64,000 bases of DNA from contig JAIYBB010000011.1 in the NCBI GenBank assembly GCA_027488735.1, positions 1 to 64,000 on the forward strand. Direction: 5' to 3'. Below the pieces are notes generated by a model. It was not told where the DNA came from, searched no databases, and was given only the letters and a program-made list of their open reading frames with translations. The translations under genes and the position numbers were made by a program. This document shows, piece by piece, positions 43,250 through 53,622 of the stretch. Origin of the DNA: Comamonadaceae bacterium (lineage in GTDB: Bacteria > Pseudomonadota > Gammaproteobacteria > Burkholderiales > Burkholderiaceae_C). Within the stretch, counting starts at the first letter, position 1, and every line of letters starts with the position of its first letter.

Positions 43250-43279
43250 GATCTCCATACAGCAAAACGTATGGAGATC
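43250..43279. repeat. Perfect 11-bp inverted repeat downstream of cusF
   Basis: GATCTCCATAC (43250-43260) and GTATGGAGATC (43269-43279) are perfect complements around an eight-base loop, in the 185-base space between cusF and the convergent PIN gene. No T-run follows, so it is not a standard terminator; it could be a bidirectional transcription stop or an operator. Confidence 0.55.
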
Positions 43280-43326
43280 GAACGTGCGCGAAATTAGTGG
43301 CTGTTCCGTCGCCGTGGATGTTGTGC

Positions 43327-43836
43327 TCAGCGCAAGGCGTTGAGCATTTTTTCGGCTTCTGGCCAGGGCAACCGGCGCTTACCAAGCTTCATTCTGTCAA
43401 GCGCCTTGAAGGCGTCGTCGACCGTCAGCAACTGGTTTTCAATCATGGCGCACAACAGCCCAATGGTGCCCATGACGTTGACCTGCTCCTTGTTGGCGAC
43501 AATTCGCAAATTGGTGTCACCCGTCAGCAGGGTGCAGACCTCTTGCTTCGCAAGTGCCAGAGCTAAGTAGTCGTTGTGACTGGGCTTGGGACCGTTTTTC
43601 GCTGGAAGCAGATGATTGTGCTGGGCTGGCAACTGCTGGGCATACGCCACGAAGTCGCCGCTGACCTCCATGATTTGTAGGCCCAGGTTTTCAAGTCCTG
43701 GGCTGCCCGGTTCAATTTCTTCGTAATACAGCAGGTCAGGGATGCCGAACTGCATGGGAAGCTGAAAGAGCGTGCCCATCAACGCCCCGGCTTCCATGTC
43801 GATCAAAATATTGGCATCACTGATGAGCAACCGCAT
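43327..43836 (-). CDS. PIN-domain protein (probable toxin)
   Basis: The protein has 169 residues. The first acidic residue of the PIN site is in LLISDANILIDMEAG. A second acidic group follows (YYEEIEPG), then HNDYLALALAKQ and LLTGDTNLR, the conserved order of PIN ribonucleases. The start overlaps the end of the upstream XRE-peptidase gene by 20 bases. PIN toxins cleave RNA and are normally held by a partner encoded with them. The partner here is not a typical VapB but an ImmA/IrrE protein. Confidence 0.75.
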   Translation of the reverse strand: MRLLISDANILIDMEAGALMGTLFQLPMQFGIPDLLYYEEIEPGSPGLENLGLQIMEVSGDFVAYAQQLPAQHNHLLPAKNGPKPSHNDYLALALAKQEVCTLLTGDTNLRIVANKEQVNVMGTIGLLCAMIENQLLTVDDAFKALDRMKLGKRRLPWPEAEKMLNALR

Positions 43837-44896
43837 CCGATGACTCCAACTGACGTTCTTTGTGGAAGCGCATCATCGGGATGCCCAGCAGTTCCGCTGC
43901 TTTGGCTTCAGAGATGTATTGCTCTGCCAGAGCGCGGTATACCAACTGATCGAAGAGTCGGGGGTGTTCCTGAGGTAATGGATTTCCGGGTTCGTTCTTG
44001 CGCCAGCCCTTGGCCGAAAAGCGTTTGAACATCATGAGATGTGCAGCATCGGTGATCACGCCACACTGCTTGGCTCGTTGCAGCCATCCAGACATCGATA
44101 GGCCGAACTCATGCTTGAGCACATAGAGCTCCTGCCACTCCAGCGCGTGGCGCTGCTGCCCAAGCAATTGATGCACGGCCACGCGTGGTGCCAAGAAGGC
44201 CCCCGCGAACCGGTCGCAGGCCTTTTCCTCATCAAGGCCAACAGCCAGCCGTCCCTCAAGCAGCAAATGCCCCAGTTCGTGAGCCAGCGTAAACCGCTGC
44301 CGATCGCCTGGCCACCGTTTTGAGACGGCCACGATCGGGAATTCCCGACCATCGTCGGTGCGGGCTTTGGCGGTCAGGCCAGAGAACCCTGGTTGTTCTT
44401 CATCAACGACAATGACCAGCAGACCAAGACCTTCAAGGGTGTCTGTGAGGTCTCCAATGGGGTTCATTCCCAACTGCCAAGCGTTGCGGGCCTGGTCGGC
44501 AAGTGCTTCGATCTCATCCAGCGCCTGGATGTGTTCAGGGAGTCCGACCGGAGGGGCGAACACCAATAGAGGTAATTCTGGAAAAGCCCCGAGAAGTTCC
44601 ACACGCTTCTCCACCAACTCCACGACCTTGATCTTTAGTGCATCCTGTGCCGTCTTGCCAAAGGCCGCCGTTTTACGGAACTCTGGCTCAAGCAGTTCGA
44701 CGGAGTGGGTGCGAAAGAAGTATTCGGTGCGGACGTCGCAGGCACGCGCCAGCTTGAGGAGTTGAGAGGAAGAAGGCGTTAGCAACCCCTTCTCGTACTT
44801 CTGGATCGCTGTGTGCGAGACACCGACTTTTTCACCCAAAGCACCCAGGGTCAGACCAGCAGCCAATCGTGCTTGCCGAATGCGATCTGCGATCAT
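43817..44896 (-). CDS. XRE-family regulator with ImmA/IrrE (DUF955) metallopeptidase domain (probable antitoxin)
   Basis: The protein has 359 residues. Residues 1-65 form an XRE helix-turn-helix (RQARLAAGLTLGALGEKVGVSHTAIQKYEKG). The middle domain carries the zinc site H-E-L-G-H in FTLAHELGHLLLEG and a downstream E (DEEKACDRFAGAFLAP) typical of ImmA/IrrE. A C-terminal all-helical part follows (about 280-359). HTH-ImmA fusions act as antitoxins or regulators of mobile elements. The adjoining inverted repeat supports autoregulation. Confidence 0.8.
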   Translation of the reverse strand: MIADRIRQARLAAGLTLGALGEKVGVSHTAIQKYEKGLLTPSSSQLLKLARACDVRTEYFFRTHSVELLEPEFRKTAAFGKTAQDALKIKVVELVEKRVELLGAFPELPLLVFAPPVGLPEHIQALDEIEALADQARNAWQLGMNPIGDLTDTLEGLGLLVIVVDEEQPGFSGLTAKARTDDGREFPIVAVSKRWPGDRQRFTLAHELGHLLLEGRLAVGLDEEKACDRFAGAFLAPRVAVHQLLGQQRHALEWQELYVLKHEFGLSMSGWLQRAKQCGVITDAAHLMMFKRFSAKGWRKNEPGNPLPQEHPRLFDQLVYRALAEQYISEAKAAELLGIPMMRFHKERQLESSDAVAHQ

Positions 44897-44904
44897 GATA
44901 CCTC

Positions 44905-44952
44905 CTAGGGTTTGGTTTAAAAGATCTGGAAGTCTACCAAATTTTTAAACCC
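44905..44952 (-). promoter_or_regulatory. Candidate operator/promoter of the toxin-antitoxin pair
   Basis: GGTTTAAAA (44914-44922) and TTTTAAACC (44943-44951) are perfect inverted arms 20 bases apart, immediately upstream of the XRE gene start, and flanked by GGG/CCC. Consistent with binding of an XRE dimer. Confidence 0.5.
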
Positions 44953-45161
44953 CTGGGTAGTCTTTGCCTTGGTGCGCGACAGATGGCGCTATATGCTTGC
45001 CAGGACTGCTGGCCTTCAGTGGCCGACACGCGTGGTGGCAGGAATTTCTCCTAACCAGCGAGGAAGTTAGAGCAAAACCTTGGAAGCGCCCCGATTTCCT
45101 CATTCGGGGGGTGTTTTCAGGACAACAAGCCTCACACCTTCGGGATGAGTGTTTGCGGTGC

Positions 45162-45170
45162 TGCTATACT
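45162..45170 (+). promoter_or_regulatory. Extended -10 promoter of the polysaccharide cluster
   Basis: TGC-TATACT is an extended -10 element; no good -35 is seen 17 bases upstream. A transcript from about 45177 would contain the ops element roughly 55-65 nt from its 5' end. Confidence 0.5.
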
Positions 45171-45232
45171 CCACCACCAGTTTTTTACATGCTCGAATCG
45201 TTGTTCCGTGCATGCTGACTACCCCACAGCAT

Positions 45233-45243
45233 GGCGGTAGCGT
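45233..45243 (+). promoter_or_regulatory. ops element (RfaH/NusG-paralogue recruitment site)
   Basis: GGCGGTAGCGT matches the ops consensus at all positions. In other bacteria this sequence pauses RNA polymerase and recruits RfaH, which suppresses termination through long surface-polysaccharide operons. It lies 155 bases before ugd, the first gene of such an operon here. Confidence 0.8.
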
Positions 45244-45397
45244 CTTTGATTTACTTACATGTTATACTTTTGTTTAAAGATATTTTACAAACATATTTAT
45301 TTATTGCTAGGTTGTATATCGAGTAAAAATAATGATTTACAGTGAAAACTTATATGTTATGTTTTTTTTGGTGTTTAAAGTTACTTATCAAGAATAA
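45244..45397. other. AT-rich leader between ops and ugd
   Basis: This untranslated leader of about 150 bases is very AT-rich, with T-runs (T8 near 45363). No coding frame or clear stable hairpin was found. It may host pausing or Rho-independent attenuation that the ops factor overcomes (inference). Confidence 0.4.
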
Positions 45398-46585
45398 ATG
45401 AAAATTACCATTGTTGGAACTGGTTATGTGGGTCTTTCAAACGGCGTACTTTTGGCGCAGCACAATGATGTGATCTGTCTAGATATCCTCCCAGAAAAAG
45501 TTGAGATGATAAATCGGAAGGAATCACCGATCGAGGATGCAGAAATTGAGGATTTCCTGAAGAACAAATCCTTGAATATACGAGCGACGCTTGACAAGCA
45601 AGAGGCTTACGTTGGGGCAGACTACGTCATCATCGCGACACCCACCGACTACGACACCAAGACCAACTATTTCAATACACAGTCGATAGAGGCGGTGATC
45701 CGCGACATCAAACTTATAAATCCACGAGCAGTGATGGTCATAAAATCAACCGTACCTGTGGGATATACCGCAAAGACTAGAAATTTGTTGAATGTCGACA
45801 ATCTCATTTTCTCCCCGGAGTTTTTACGTGAAGGCAAAGCACTTCACGACAATTTATTTCCGTCAAGAATAGTGGTTGGTGAGAAATCAGAAAGGGCAAA
45901 AATTTTTGCCGATTTGCTCCTAAAAGCCGCAATTAAAAAAGAAATACCCGTCTTGTTTACGCAAAGCACTGAAGCTGAAGCAATCAAACTTTTCGCTAAT
46001 ACTTACTTGGCCATGCGAGTGGCCTATTTCAATGAACTTGATACATACGCTGCAACATTAGACCTTGACACACGTCAGATAATTGATGGGGTTAGTTTAG
46101 ACTCAAGAATCGGTTCTCACTACAATAATCCAAGTTTTGGATATGGCGGCTATTGCTTGCCAAAAGACACCAAGCAGCTACTCGCTAATTACAAAGAAGT
46201 ACCGCAAAACCTTATTCACGCCATCGTTGAGGCCAACACCACGCGCAAGGACTTTATTGCTAATGAGGTGGCTCGTTTATGCCAATCAGAAAATGCCACA
46301 AAAATACCAGTAGTAGGTATTTATCGTTTGGTAATGAAGCAAGGTAGCGATAATTTTCGTGCTTCAGCCATTCAGGGAGTAATGAAGCGCATCAAAGCAA
46401 AAGGTATAGAGGTCATCGTTTTCGAGCCCGCCATAAAAGAGCGAACATATTTTTATTCGCGAGTTGTGAATGATTTGCAATCATTTAAGCAAGAATCCGA
46501 CATCATCTTAGCTAATAGACAGTCTTCTAACTTGAATGATGTATCGGCAAAAATATACACACGAGATCTTTTTGGGCAAGATTAG
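45398..46585 (+). CDS. ugd: UDP-glucose 6-dehydrogenase
   Basis: The protein has 395 residues. The NAD-binding start is [25 protein letters not shown] and the catalytic Cys is in [15 protein letters not shown]. Lys-containing [23 protein letters not shown] and the C-terminal [10 protein letters not shown] are typical. It oxidises UDP-glucose to UDP-glucuronate, the precursor used by the uxs gene in this cluster and possibly a polysaccharide building block. It is the first gene after the ops leader; no strong ribosome binding site is visible. Confidence 0.93.
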   Translation: MKITIVGTGYVGLSNGVLLAQHNDVICLDILPEKVEMINRKESPIEDAEIEDFLKNKSLNIRATLDKQEAYVGADYVIIATPTDYDTKTNYFNTQSIEAVIRDIKLINPRAVMVIKSTVPVGYTAKTRNLLNVDNLIFSPEFLREGKALHDNLFPSRIVVGEKSERAKIFADLLLKAAIKKEIPVLFTQSTEAEAIKLFANTYLAMRVAYFNELDTYAATLDLDTRQIIDGVSLDSRIGSHYNNPSFGYGGYCLPKDTKQLLANYKEVPQNLIHAIVEANTTRKDFIANEVARLCQSENATKIPVVGIYRLVMKQGSDNFRASAIQGVMKRIKAKGIEVIVFEPAIKERTYFYSRVVNDLQSFKQESDIILANRQSSNLNDVSAKIYTRDLFGQD

Positions 46586-48047
46586 ATTAGTTCAACCCGT
46601 CATTTTGTGTGGAGGCTCCGGCACACGTCTTTGGCCACTGTCGCGTACAGGTTTCCCCAAACAATTTCTGTCGCTCACTGGCAAAGAAAGCTTGTTCCAA
46701 CAAGCAGCACTCAGGCTATCTGAGCTGGGCGACTCAGGTATCGATGTGGCAAAACCCATCATTGTCACGGGTGAAGAGCACAGATTTCTGGCGGCAGAGC
46801 AATTGCGAGAAATCGGCATTGACATTGGTGCTGCTTTGCTGGAGCCTGCCGGGCGCAACACGGCGCCCGCCTTGACGCTGGCGGCTTTGGCGGCACAACA
46901 AGGTGGTGAAGACCCGGTACTCGTGGTCACGCCAGCAGACCAAACTGTGACGGATGCAAAGGCCTTCAACGATGCCATGCGTGAAGCTATTCGACAGGCC
47001 AATGATGGCGCGATCGTGATACTGGGCATCAAACCAAGCGCGCCTGAAACTGGCTATGGTTATGTACAAGCCCATGTGAATTCTGGGCAAGCTTTCATGG
47101 AGGTAATGCGCTTTGTTGAAAAGCCCACCGCAGAAATCGCACAACAATACCTTGACGAAGGCGGTTACTACTGGAATGCAGGCATGTTCGTGCTTCGCGC
47201 CTCGGTGTGGATAAAGGCATTGCAAAGCTTTAGACCAGATATTTTGCAAGCCACCACGCAGTCTTGGAACAAGCGTATTGCGGATGCAAATCTTGCTACC
47301 CAATTTGTGCGCCCGGGCAAAGAAGAGTTTTTGGCCATTCCGCCCGAATCGATAGACTATGCCGTCATGGAGCCGAGCACAAACAGCGCCTTCACCGTAG
47401 GCATGGTTCCACTGGACGCAGGATGGAGCGATTTGGGTGCATGGGAAGCGGTATGGGATGCCATGGCCAAGGACCAGTACGGCAATGCCAGCCATGGCGA
47501 CGTGCTGACCACCGATAGCAACAACACATTGGTCCATGCCTCTCATCGTTTAGTGACGCTTGTGGGTGTGCGCGATTTGATAGTTGTAGAAACTTCAGAC
47601 GCAGTGTTGGTGGCAGATAAGAAAAGCAGTCAAGATGTCAAGCACATCGTCAAACAGCTGCAAAACACGCAGCGTGATGAATACATCATGCATCGCAAGG
47701 TTCATCGCCCATGGGGTTGGTACGACAGCGTGGATGAAGGCGATCGTTTCAAGGTCAAGCGCATCCAGGTCAAGCCGGGAGCGAGTCTGAGCTTGCAACA
47801 GCACCAATACAGAGCAGAACACTGGATTGTGGTGAAAGGCACGGCTGAAATCATCAATGGCGACAAGCAGTTCACGCTGCAAGAAAATCAATCCACGTAC
47901 ATCGCTTTAGGCGAAGTTCACAGGCTCACCAACCCCGGCACAGTGCCACTGGAAATTATCGAAGTTCAATCGGGTGGGTATTTGGGTGAGGATGATATTG
48001 TTCGTCTAATGGATAACTATGGACGAATTTATAATAGAGAATATTAA
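46536..48047 (+). CDS. manC: Mannose-1-phosphate guanylyltransferase / mannose-6-phosphate isomerase
   Basis: The product is 503 residues from ATG 46536, which overlaps ugd by 50 bases; a TTG at 46572 just before [19 protein letters not shown] would match the usual family start better. The nucleotidyltransferase signature [19 protein letters not shown] is intact, with FVEKPTAE and YYWNAGMF. The C-terminal cupin isomerase part carries [37 protein letters not shown] and [10 protein letters not shown]. It makes GDP-mannose. Confidence 0.93.
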   Translation: MMYRQKYTHEIFLGKIRLVQPVILCGGSGTRLWPLSRTGFPKQFLSLTGKESLFQQAALRLSELGDSGIDVAKPIIVTGEEHRFLAAEQLREIGIDIGAALLEPAGRNTAPALTLAALAAQQGGEDPVLVVTPADQTVTDAKAFNDAMREAIRQANDGAIVILGIKPSAPETGYGYVQAHVNSGQAFMEVMRFVEKPTAEIAQQYLDEGGYYWNAGMFVLRASVWIKALQSFRPDILQATTQSWNKRIADANLATQFVRPGKEEFLAIPPESIDYAVMEPSTNSAFTVGMVPLDAGWSDLGAWEAVWDAMAKDQYGNASHGDVLTTDSNNTLVHASHRLVTLVGVRDLIVVETSDAVLVADKKSSQDVKHIVKQLQNTQRDEYIMHRKVHRPWGWYDSVDEGDRFKVKRIQVKPGASLSLQQHQYRAEHWIVVKGTAEIINGDKQFTLQENQSTYIALGEVHRLTNPGTVPLEIIEVQSGGYLGEDDIVRLMDNYGRIYNREY

Positions 48048-48048
48048 A

Positions 48049-49155
48049 ATGATTAAAATGGCAGATAACAAAAGAAAAATAGCATTAATAACTGGAATTA
48101 CTGGACAGGATGGGGCATACCTCGCCGAGTTCTTGCTTAATAAGGGATATGAAGTGCATGGTATAAAAAGACGAGCTTCACTTTTTAATACCTCAAGGAT
48201 AGACCATTTATATGAAGATCCACATAATATAAATGTACGAATGTTCTTGCATCATGGGGATATGACCGATTCTAGTAGTTTGATCCATATTATTAAAAAA
48301 GTATGTCCCGATGAAATTTATAATTTAGCAGCTCAAAGTCATGTAGCGGTCTCGTTCGAAGAGCCTGAGTACACAGCTAATTCTGATGCTTTAGGTTCAC
48401 TTCGAATACTTGAGGCAATTCGAATTTTGGGTTTTACCAAAAAAACTCGCTTTTATCAAGCTTCAACATCAGAACTATACGGACTTGTGCAAGAAACTCC
48501 TCAAAAGGAAACCACACCCTTTTATCCCCGAAGTCCTTATGCAGTTGCCAAACTTTATGCGTATTGGATAACAGTAAATTATCGTGAAGCATATGGTATT
48601 TACGCATGCAACGGGATTCTTTTTAACCATGAGAGCCCAGTCAGAGGAGAAAATTTTGTTACCAGAAAAATAACCCGTGCATTAGCTAGAATTAAATTAA
48701 ATCTTCAAGATAGCGTTTACTTAGGAAATCTTGATGCTAAGCGTGATTGGGGGCATGCACGAGACTACGTCGAGATGCAATGGCTAATGCTTCAACAAGA
48801 AAACCCTGAAGATTTTGTTATAGCAACTGGTGTTCAGTATAGTGTTAAAGAATTTATTAATGCTGTTGGAAACGAGATAGGAATAGAAATTAAGTGGTCT
48901 GGAAACGGGGTTGATCAAATTGGGACAGACATAAATGGAAAGGTAATTATCCGAATTGACCCGAGGTATTTCAGACCAACGGAAGTTGAAACTTTGCTTG
49001 GTGACGCAACAAAGGCTAAACAAAAACTAGGATGGGAACCAAAGACTACATTTAAACAATTAGTAGCTGAGATGGCTAATTCAGATCTTGAAATTGCAAA
49101 AAAAGAAAAGCTTAATAAGCAACATGGATACGATGTGTTTAGATCATTTGAATAA
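48049..49155 (+). CDS. gmd: GDP-mannose 4,6-dehydratase
   Basis: Starts at 48019, 48049 and 48058 are in frame; 48049 follows the manC stop closely and avoids overlap. The product has 368 residues. The NADP-binding [15 protein letters not shown] is intact. The catalytic groups STSELYG (Thr/Ser-Glu), [12 protein letters not shown] (Tyr-x3-Lys) and [20 protein letters not shown] are intact. It makes GDP-4-keto-6-deoxy-mannose, the branch point to GDP-fucose, GDP-rhamnose, GDP-perosamine and GDP-colitose. Codon use is much more AT-rich than in manC. Confidence 0.93.
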   Translation: MIKMADNKRKIALITGITGQDGAYLAEFLLNKGYEVHGIKRRASLFNTSRIDHLYEDPHNINVRMFLHHGDMTDSSSLIHIIKKVCPDEIYNLAAQSHVAVSFEEPEYTANSDALGSLRILEAIRILGFTKKTRFYQASTSELYGLVQETPQKETTPFYPRSPYAVAKLYAYWITVNYREAYGIYACNGILFNHESPVRGENFVTRKITRALARIKLNLQDSVYLGNLDAKRDWGHARDYVEMQWLMLQQENPEDFVIATGVQYSVKEFINAVGNEIGIEIKWSGNGVDQIGTDINGKVIIRIDPRYFRPTEVETLLGDATKAKQKLGWEPKTTFKQLVAEMANSDLEIAKKEKLNKQHGYDVFRSFE

Positions 49156-49161
49156 ATTTTA

Positions 49162-51009
49162 ATGTCCAAGCCTCTTTTAAATTATTCAATTAAAAACTTG
49201 ATACAGTTAATATTAAGGCTTTGGCATCATCTTGGAGGGCGACGTAGACGACAATTTATAATGCTGCTCGGGCTAATGATTTTTACAAGTTTAGCTGAAG
49301 TAATAAGTTTAGGCGCTGTCATTCCATTTCTTGGCATCTTAATTTCACCTGAAAAATTTTATACATATCCTGGAGTTAAAAATTTTTTTGAATCATATGT
49401 GATTTTGAATACTTCAGAACTAGTACTTTTTTTATCTGCAAGCTTTGCAATATTAGCTTTAATAGCAGGATGTTGCAGGGTAATATTAATATGGTTTAGC
49501 ACGCGTTTATCCTTTGCAAGTGGTGCCGACATTAGCTCCAAGGTATATGAAGCAACTTTATATCAGCCTTACGAGACCCATATAAATAGAAACAGTGGTG
49601 ACGTCATAAACACAATTATACATCGTGTTAATGGAATTGTTTTTTGGATAATCCTTCCAGTAATCGCATTAATAAGCTCTATTATACTTATAATTTCAAT
49701 TACTACAACATTAATTATTATAGATGCAACAGTAGCAGTCACTGCTACAATTTTTTTTGGTTTAAGTTATTTATTAGTTTCTCTTGCAACGCGCAAAAAA
49801 ATTCTTGCAAATGGAGCTAGTATTAATGAAGAGCAAACATATGTTATCAAAGCCCTACAAGAGGGTCTTGGAGGAATTAGAGATGTATTGCTTGAGGGTA
49901 CACAAGACTATTACTCTCGTATTTATAAGCAGGCAGATAGGCGTTTGCGACGTGCCTATGGAGGAAATACATTTATCAGTAATTGTCCTAGACCAATAAT
50001 CGAATCTCTTGGTATTGTTTTGATAGCGATACTTGCATTATATCTTTCAAATCAATCAGGAGGAATCTCAAGCGCATTACCGATCTTAGGAGCCCTAGCG
50101 TTGGGCGCACAACGTATTCTTCCTGCACTTCAGCAGGCTTATGGCTCATGGTCTAACATAATTGGAGGTTATTCAGCATTAGTGGACATAATTGATCTGT
50201 TAGAAGAACCTATAAACAAAAAGAAGAATAATGGATTGCCAAATGTACCATTTAAAACTTCAATAGAATTAAAAAATATAAATTTCAATTATTTTAATTC
50301 AGAAAAAAATATTATTAATGGATTGAACTTAACTATAAAAAAGGGTAGCCGAATAGCGCTAGTTGGAAGAACAGGCAGTGGTAAAAGTACATCTCTTGAT
50401 ATTTTAATGGGGTTACTAAAACCATCTAGTGGCCAACTTTTAGTAGATGGAAAACTAGTCGAAGGTGAAGATTTAAGAGCATTTCAAATGAAAATTGCAC
50501 ATGTACCGCAAAGCATATATCTTGCAGATTGTACATTTGCAGAAAATATAGCATTTGGAATTGCTAAAGACAAAATAGATTTCAAAAATGTGATTGAAGC
50601 TGCTAATAAGGCTCAAATATCAGAATTTATAGAACAAAACATTGATGGATATAACGGAATTGTGGGCGAAAGGGGAATACGACTATCAGGTGGTCAAAAA
50701 CAACGAATTGGAATTGCTCGTGCACTTTACAAAAAGGCCGAAATACTTGTGTTAGATGAGGCGACCAGTGCATTGGACAATTCAACTGAAAAATATATAC
50801 TCAATTCCTTAAATAACTTAAATAAAAATATAACTATCGTTATTGTCGCTCACCGTTTATCTACAGTAAAAGAATGTGATCTTATTTATGAATTTGAAGA
50901 TGGGAAAATAATCGCATATGGAAAATTTGATCAATTAATAGAAAAAAGTGCATCATTTAGAAAAATGGCGATGAACACAATTCAAAATAATGTAAATAAA
51001 TCATACTAA
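49162..51009 (+). CDS. ABC transporter, fused permease-ATPase (flippase-like)
   Basis: The protein has 615 residues. Six membrane segments fill residues about 30-330 (MLLGLMIFTSLAEVISLGAVIPFLGIL, FAILALIAGCCRVILIWF, IILPVIALISSIILIISI...). The nucleotide-binding domain has Walker A GRTGSGKST (about residue 402), the signature LSGGQKQRIGIARAL and Walker B EILVLDEATSALD. Single-chain exporters of this type (MsbA/PglK-like) flip lipid-linked oligosaccharides. No Wzx is visible in the window, so this is the best flippase candidate. Very AT-rich gene. Confidence 0.82.
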   Translation: MSKPLLNYSIKNLIQLILRLWHHLGGRRRRQFIMLLGLMIFTSLAEVISLGAVIPFLGILISPEKFYTYPGVKNFFESYVILNTSELVLFLSASFAILALIAGCCRVILIWFSTRLSFASGADISSKVYEATLYQPYETHINRNSGDVINTIIHRVNGIVFWIILPVIALISSIILIISITTTLIIIDATVAVTATIFFGLSYLLVSLATRKKILANGASINEEQTYVIKALQEGLGGIRDVLLEGTQDYYSRIYKQADRRLRRAYGGNTFISNCPRPIIESLGIVLIAILALYLSNQSGGISSALPILGALALGAQRILPALQQAYGSWSNIIGGYSALVDIIDLLEEPINKKKNNGLPNVPFKTSIELKNINFNYFNSEKNIINGLNLTIKKGSRIALVGRTGSGKSTSLDILMGLLKPSSGQLLVDGKLVEGEDLRAFQMKIAHVPQSIYLADCTFAENIAFGIAKDKIDFKNVIEAANKAQISEFIEQNIDGYNGIVGERGIRLSGGQKQRIGIARALYKKAEILVLDEATSALDNSTEKYILNSLNNLNKNITIVIVAHRLSTVKECDLIYEFEDGKIIAYGKFDQLIEKSASFRKMAMNTIQNNVNKSY

Positions 51010-51027
51010 TGTAATATTTTGTGAAAT

Positions 51028-52542
51028 ATGATTAGACTAAATAAAATATCAATTAACATAGAATGTGGACTGGCTATAGCTAACGCGATTTTATTTTTAG
51101 CGTTATCTAATGTAATAATGATCTTCAAACCACTAAATAGTACTATAATATTAACTCCAAACTTAATTTACTTCATATTATCAGTGTATATATGGTTCAG
51201 AATGATAAATAAAGGTTGGATCTTAACACCATTAGGTTGGTATATAATAGGTTCAGGAATATTTTTTGGTATCGGGGTAATAAGTGGTGGAATGCATGTT
51301 TATACATGGGCACCAAGTATTATCACTGAATCCAATCAACATATACTCAAAATAAATTTAATAAACTCATTCTCTATATTAATAATAACAACAGTAGCAT
51401 CTCTTATCATAAATAATATAGATAAATTAAAAAATGAATTGAAAAGTACAATATGTTTAGAAACCTCAAAAAACACCCATAATTTAATTATTATAGTTTG
51501 TTTTTTAATAATAATATCAAAAATATTTTATTTCCCTGAAAGTGACAATGAAATTTTGAATAGTTTCTTAGCAAAAGCATACTTTATTTTACCTTCAATA
51601 TTTATCATACTAGGAATATTGCATAATAAGTTAAATAAAATAACATTATTAATGGTTTACCTAGCATTAATAATTCAAACAATTTTAGGCTCTTTGTTAT
51701 TATCAAAATTTGAAATAATAATTCCTTTTATGGCCTTTGTGTGCGGCGTCATATATACATCACGAAATCTTAAGTCATTTGTTATTTTAATAGTAGTTTC
51801 AGTTTTTTTATTTATAATATTTAATCCGATAGTAGCTTTAGGGAGACTTCATCACGAATATAGTGCGCAAAATAATAATTTTATTGAGAGAGTTATAATA
51901 GTAAAGAATGTAATTCAAAAAACAATCGTAGGTGAAAAAAAATATCTAAATCCGATAGGAACGATCAATAATCCAAATATTTATGAAAGGAATACTTTTA
52001 AAGAGAGAATACATTCAATAGCACGAAGATTTGATGTAGCATCGGTACAGGGTTATCTAATAAATAAATATGATACTGGAAGTCCTGGTAATTCATTAGT
52101 AGATTTTTGGGCTGTTTTAGTTCCAAGAGTTATTTGGCATGAAAAACCAATTATCACCAGATATGGGAACATATTAAGTGTTGAATATCATGACAATAAT
52201 TATGAACATTTTCATAGTGCAATGGCGCCAACATACACAGGTGAAGCTTATTGGAACTACGGCTGGAATGGAGTGCTGCTAATTTCAATATATCTTGGAA
52301 TATGCTTTGGAATACTGTCTAAAATTTCATTACAAATAAATAATAAAAATATTGGTTACTTATTTATATCATTTCAAGCAATAATTTCAGCAGTTTTTAT
52401 TGAGTCATGGATTACTCCTACCTATATTGGAGGAATGGCTTTAATATTCATAATTTATTATAGTATCAATATTTGTTTTAGTATATCCAATCATATTATT
52501 AGTAACAATAAATATAAAATTATTCAGAAAAAATCTACATAA
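51028..52542 (+). CDS. Wzy-like oligosaccharide repeat-unit polymerase
   Basis: The 504-residue protein has about 10-12 hydrophobic segments over its length and large polar loops. The late loop region GSPGNSLVDFWAVLVPRVIWHEKPIITRYGN followed by SAMAPTYTGEAYWNYGWNGVLLISIYLGICFG is the pattern seen in oligosaccharide repeat-unit polymerases. Such proteins link repeat units in the periplasm. The assignment is by topology and that motif; sequence conservation in this family is low. Very AT-rich, like its neighbours. Confidence 0.7.
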   Translation: MIRLNKISINIECGLAIANAILFLALSNVIMIFKPLNSTIILTPNLIYFILSVYIWFRMINKGWILTPLGWYIIGSGIFFGIGVISGGMHVYTWAPSIITESNQHILKINLINSFSILIITTVASLIINNIDKLKNELKSTICLETSKNTHNLIIIVCFLIIISKIFYFPESDNEILNSFLAKAYFILPSIFIILGILHNKLNKITLLMVYLALIIQTILGSLLLSKFEIIIPFMAFVCGVIYTSRNLKSFVILIVVSVFLFIIFNPIVALGRLHHEYSAQNNNFIERVIIVKNVIQKTIVGEKKYLNPIGTINNPNIYERNTFKERIHSIARRFDVASVQGYLINKYDTGSPGNSLVDFWAVLVPRVIWHEKPIITRYGNILSVEYHDNNYEHFHSAMAPTYTGEAYWNYGWNGVLLISIYLGICFGILSKISLQINNKNIGYLFISFQAIISAVFIESWITPTYIGGMALIFIIYYSINICFSISNHIISNNKYKIIQKKST

Positions 52543-53603
52543 TGCCAACTAAAAAAATTGATAAAAATATACTATATATTGGTGATTTAAATGAGGGCAC
52601 TCGTTCACTTATGAGATATAATACAATAAATGAAATTTATTCAAACGTATCATCTTTAAGCAATACAGTAACACCCTTCATTGCTGGTGTTCATACTGAA
52701 AGTTTTATCGCAAGAATATTTCACAAGTTACAGTTACCTTTAGATAATGCTAAAATCAATAAAAAAATTAATGATTTAATTATCAAAAAATTAGCTTTAG
52801 ACATTGTATTTATTGAAAAATCAAATATGATAAAGCCGAGTACTATAACTAATATAGCAAAAAGATTTCCTGAGTCGAAAATAATATCATTATCTGAAGA
52901 CGATATGTATGCAAAGCACAATAGTAGCATATATTACCGAAAATCTATTAAATACTATGATGCGATATTTACAACAAAGAAATATAATCTTCATGAATTA
53001 ATGAAAATTGGCGCAAGAAGAACCGAATTATTTTTAGATTCATTCAATGAAGAATTACATAAGCCACTTCAGGAATTTGAAAAAATTGAAAATAAAGATA
53101 TAGATATATCATTTATTGGAACGTTTGAAAAAGAACGCTCAGAAACTTTGCTTTGGTTAGCTGAGAATGGAATTAAAATAATAGTGTATGGTAACGGATG
53201 GAATAAATTGGTAGGAAAGCATCCAAATCTTTTTATAAGTAAATTTGCCATATATGGTGAAGAATATGTCAAAACTATAAATCGAACGAAAATTAATCTA
53301 TGTTTTTTGCGCAAAATAAATAGAGATCAAGTTACATGCAGGTCAATGGAAATTCCAGGATGCGGCGGTTTTCTTTTGGCCGAAAGAACAGAAAGACATA
53401 AAGAATTTTTTAAGGAAGGGCAAGAAGCTGAATTTTTTTCTAGTAATCATGAATTGTTATTGAAAATAAATTATTATTTAAAAAATAGTATTAAAATAAT
53501 AGAAATAGGTAAAGCAGGAAGAAAAAAATGCATAGACTCAGGCTATACAATGAGGCAGCAGATTGTAAATATTTTTAATTTAATAGATACAATAAAAAAA
53601 TAA
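52542..53603 (+). CDS. Glycosyltransferase (GT-B, CgeB-like)
   Basis: The protein has 353 residues, and the ATG overlaps the preceding TAA by one base. The first half is a Rossmann-like region ([28 protein letters not shown]). The C-terminal half shows [68 protein letters not shown], the Glyco_trans_1_2/CgeB pattern of a GT-B nucleotide-sugar site. The acceptor and sugar are unknown. AT-rich. Confidence 0.72.
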   Translation: MPTKKIDKNILYIGDLNEGTRSLMRYNTINEIYSNVSSLSNTVTPFIAGVHTESFIARIFHKLQLPLDNAKINKKINDLIIKKLALDIVFIEKSNMIKPSTITNIAKRFPESKIISLSEDDMYAKHNSSIYYRKSIKYYDAIFTTKKYNLHELMKIGARRTELFLDSFNEELHKPLQEFEKIENKDIDISFIGTFEKERSETLLWLAENGIKIIVYGNGWNKLVGKHPNLFISKFAIYGEEYVKTINRTKINLCFLRKINRDQVTCRSMEIPGCGGFLLAERTERHKEFFKEGQEAEFFSSNHELLLKINYYLKNSIKIIEIGKAGRKKCIDSGYTMRQQIVNIFNLIDTIKK

Positions 53604-53622
53604 AATAAAGAATGGAATAAAT

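Noticed and set aside
44964..45218. 84-codon ORF between the toxin-antitoxin pair and the ops element
   Set aside because: No ribosome binding site, no recognisable motif, and it spans the predicted promoter of the glycan cluster.
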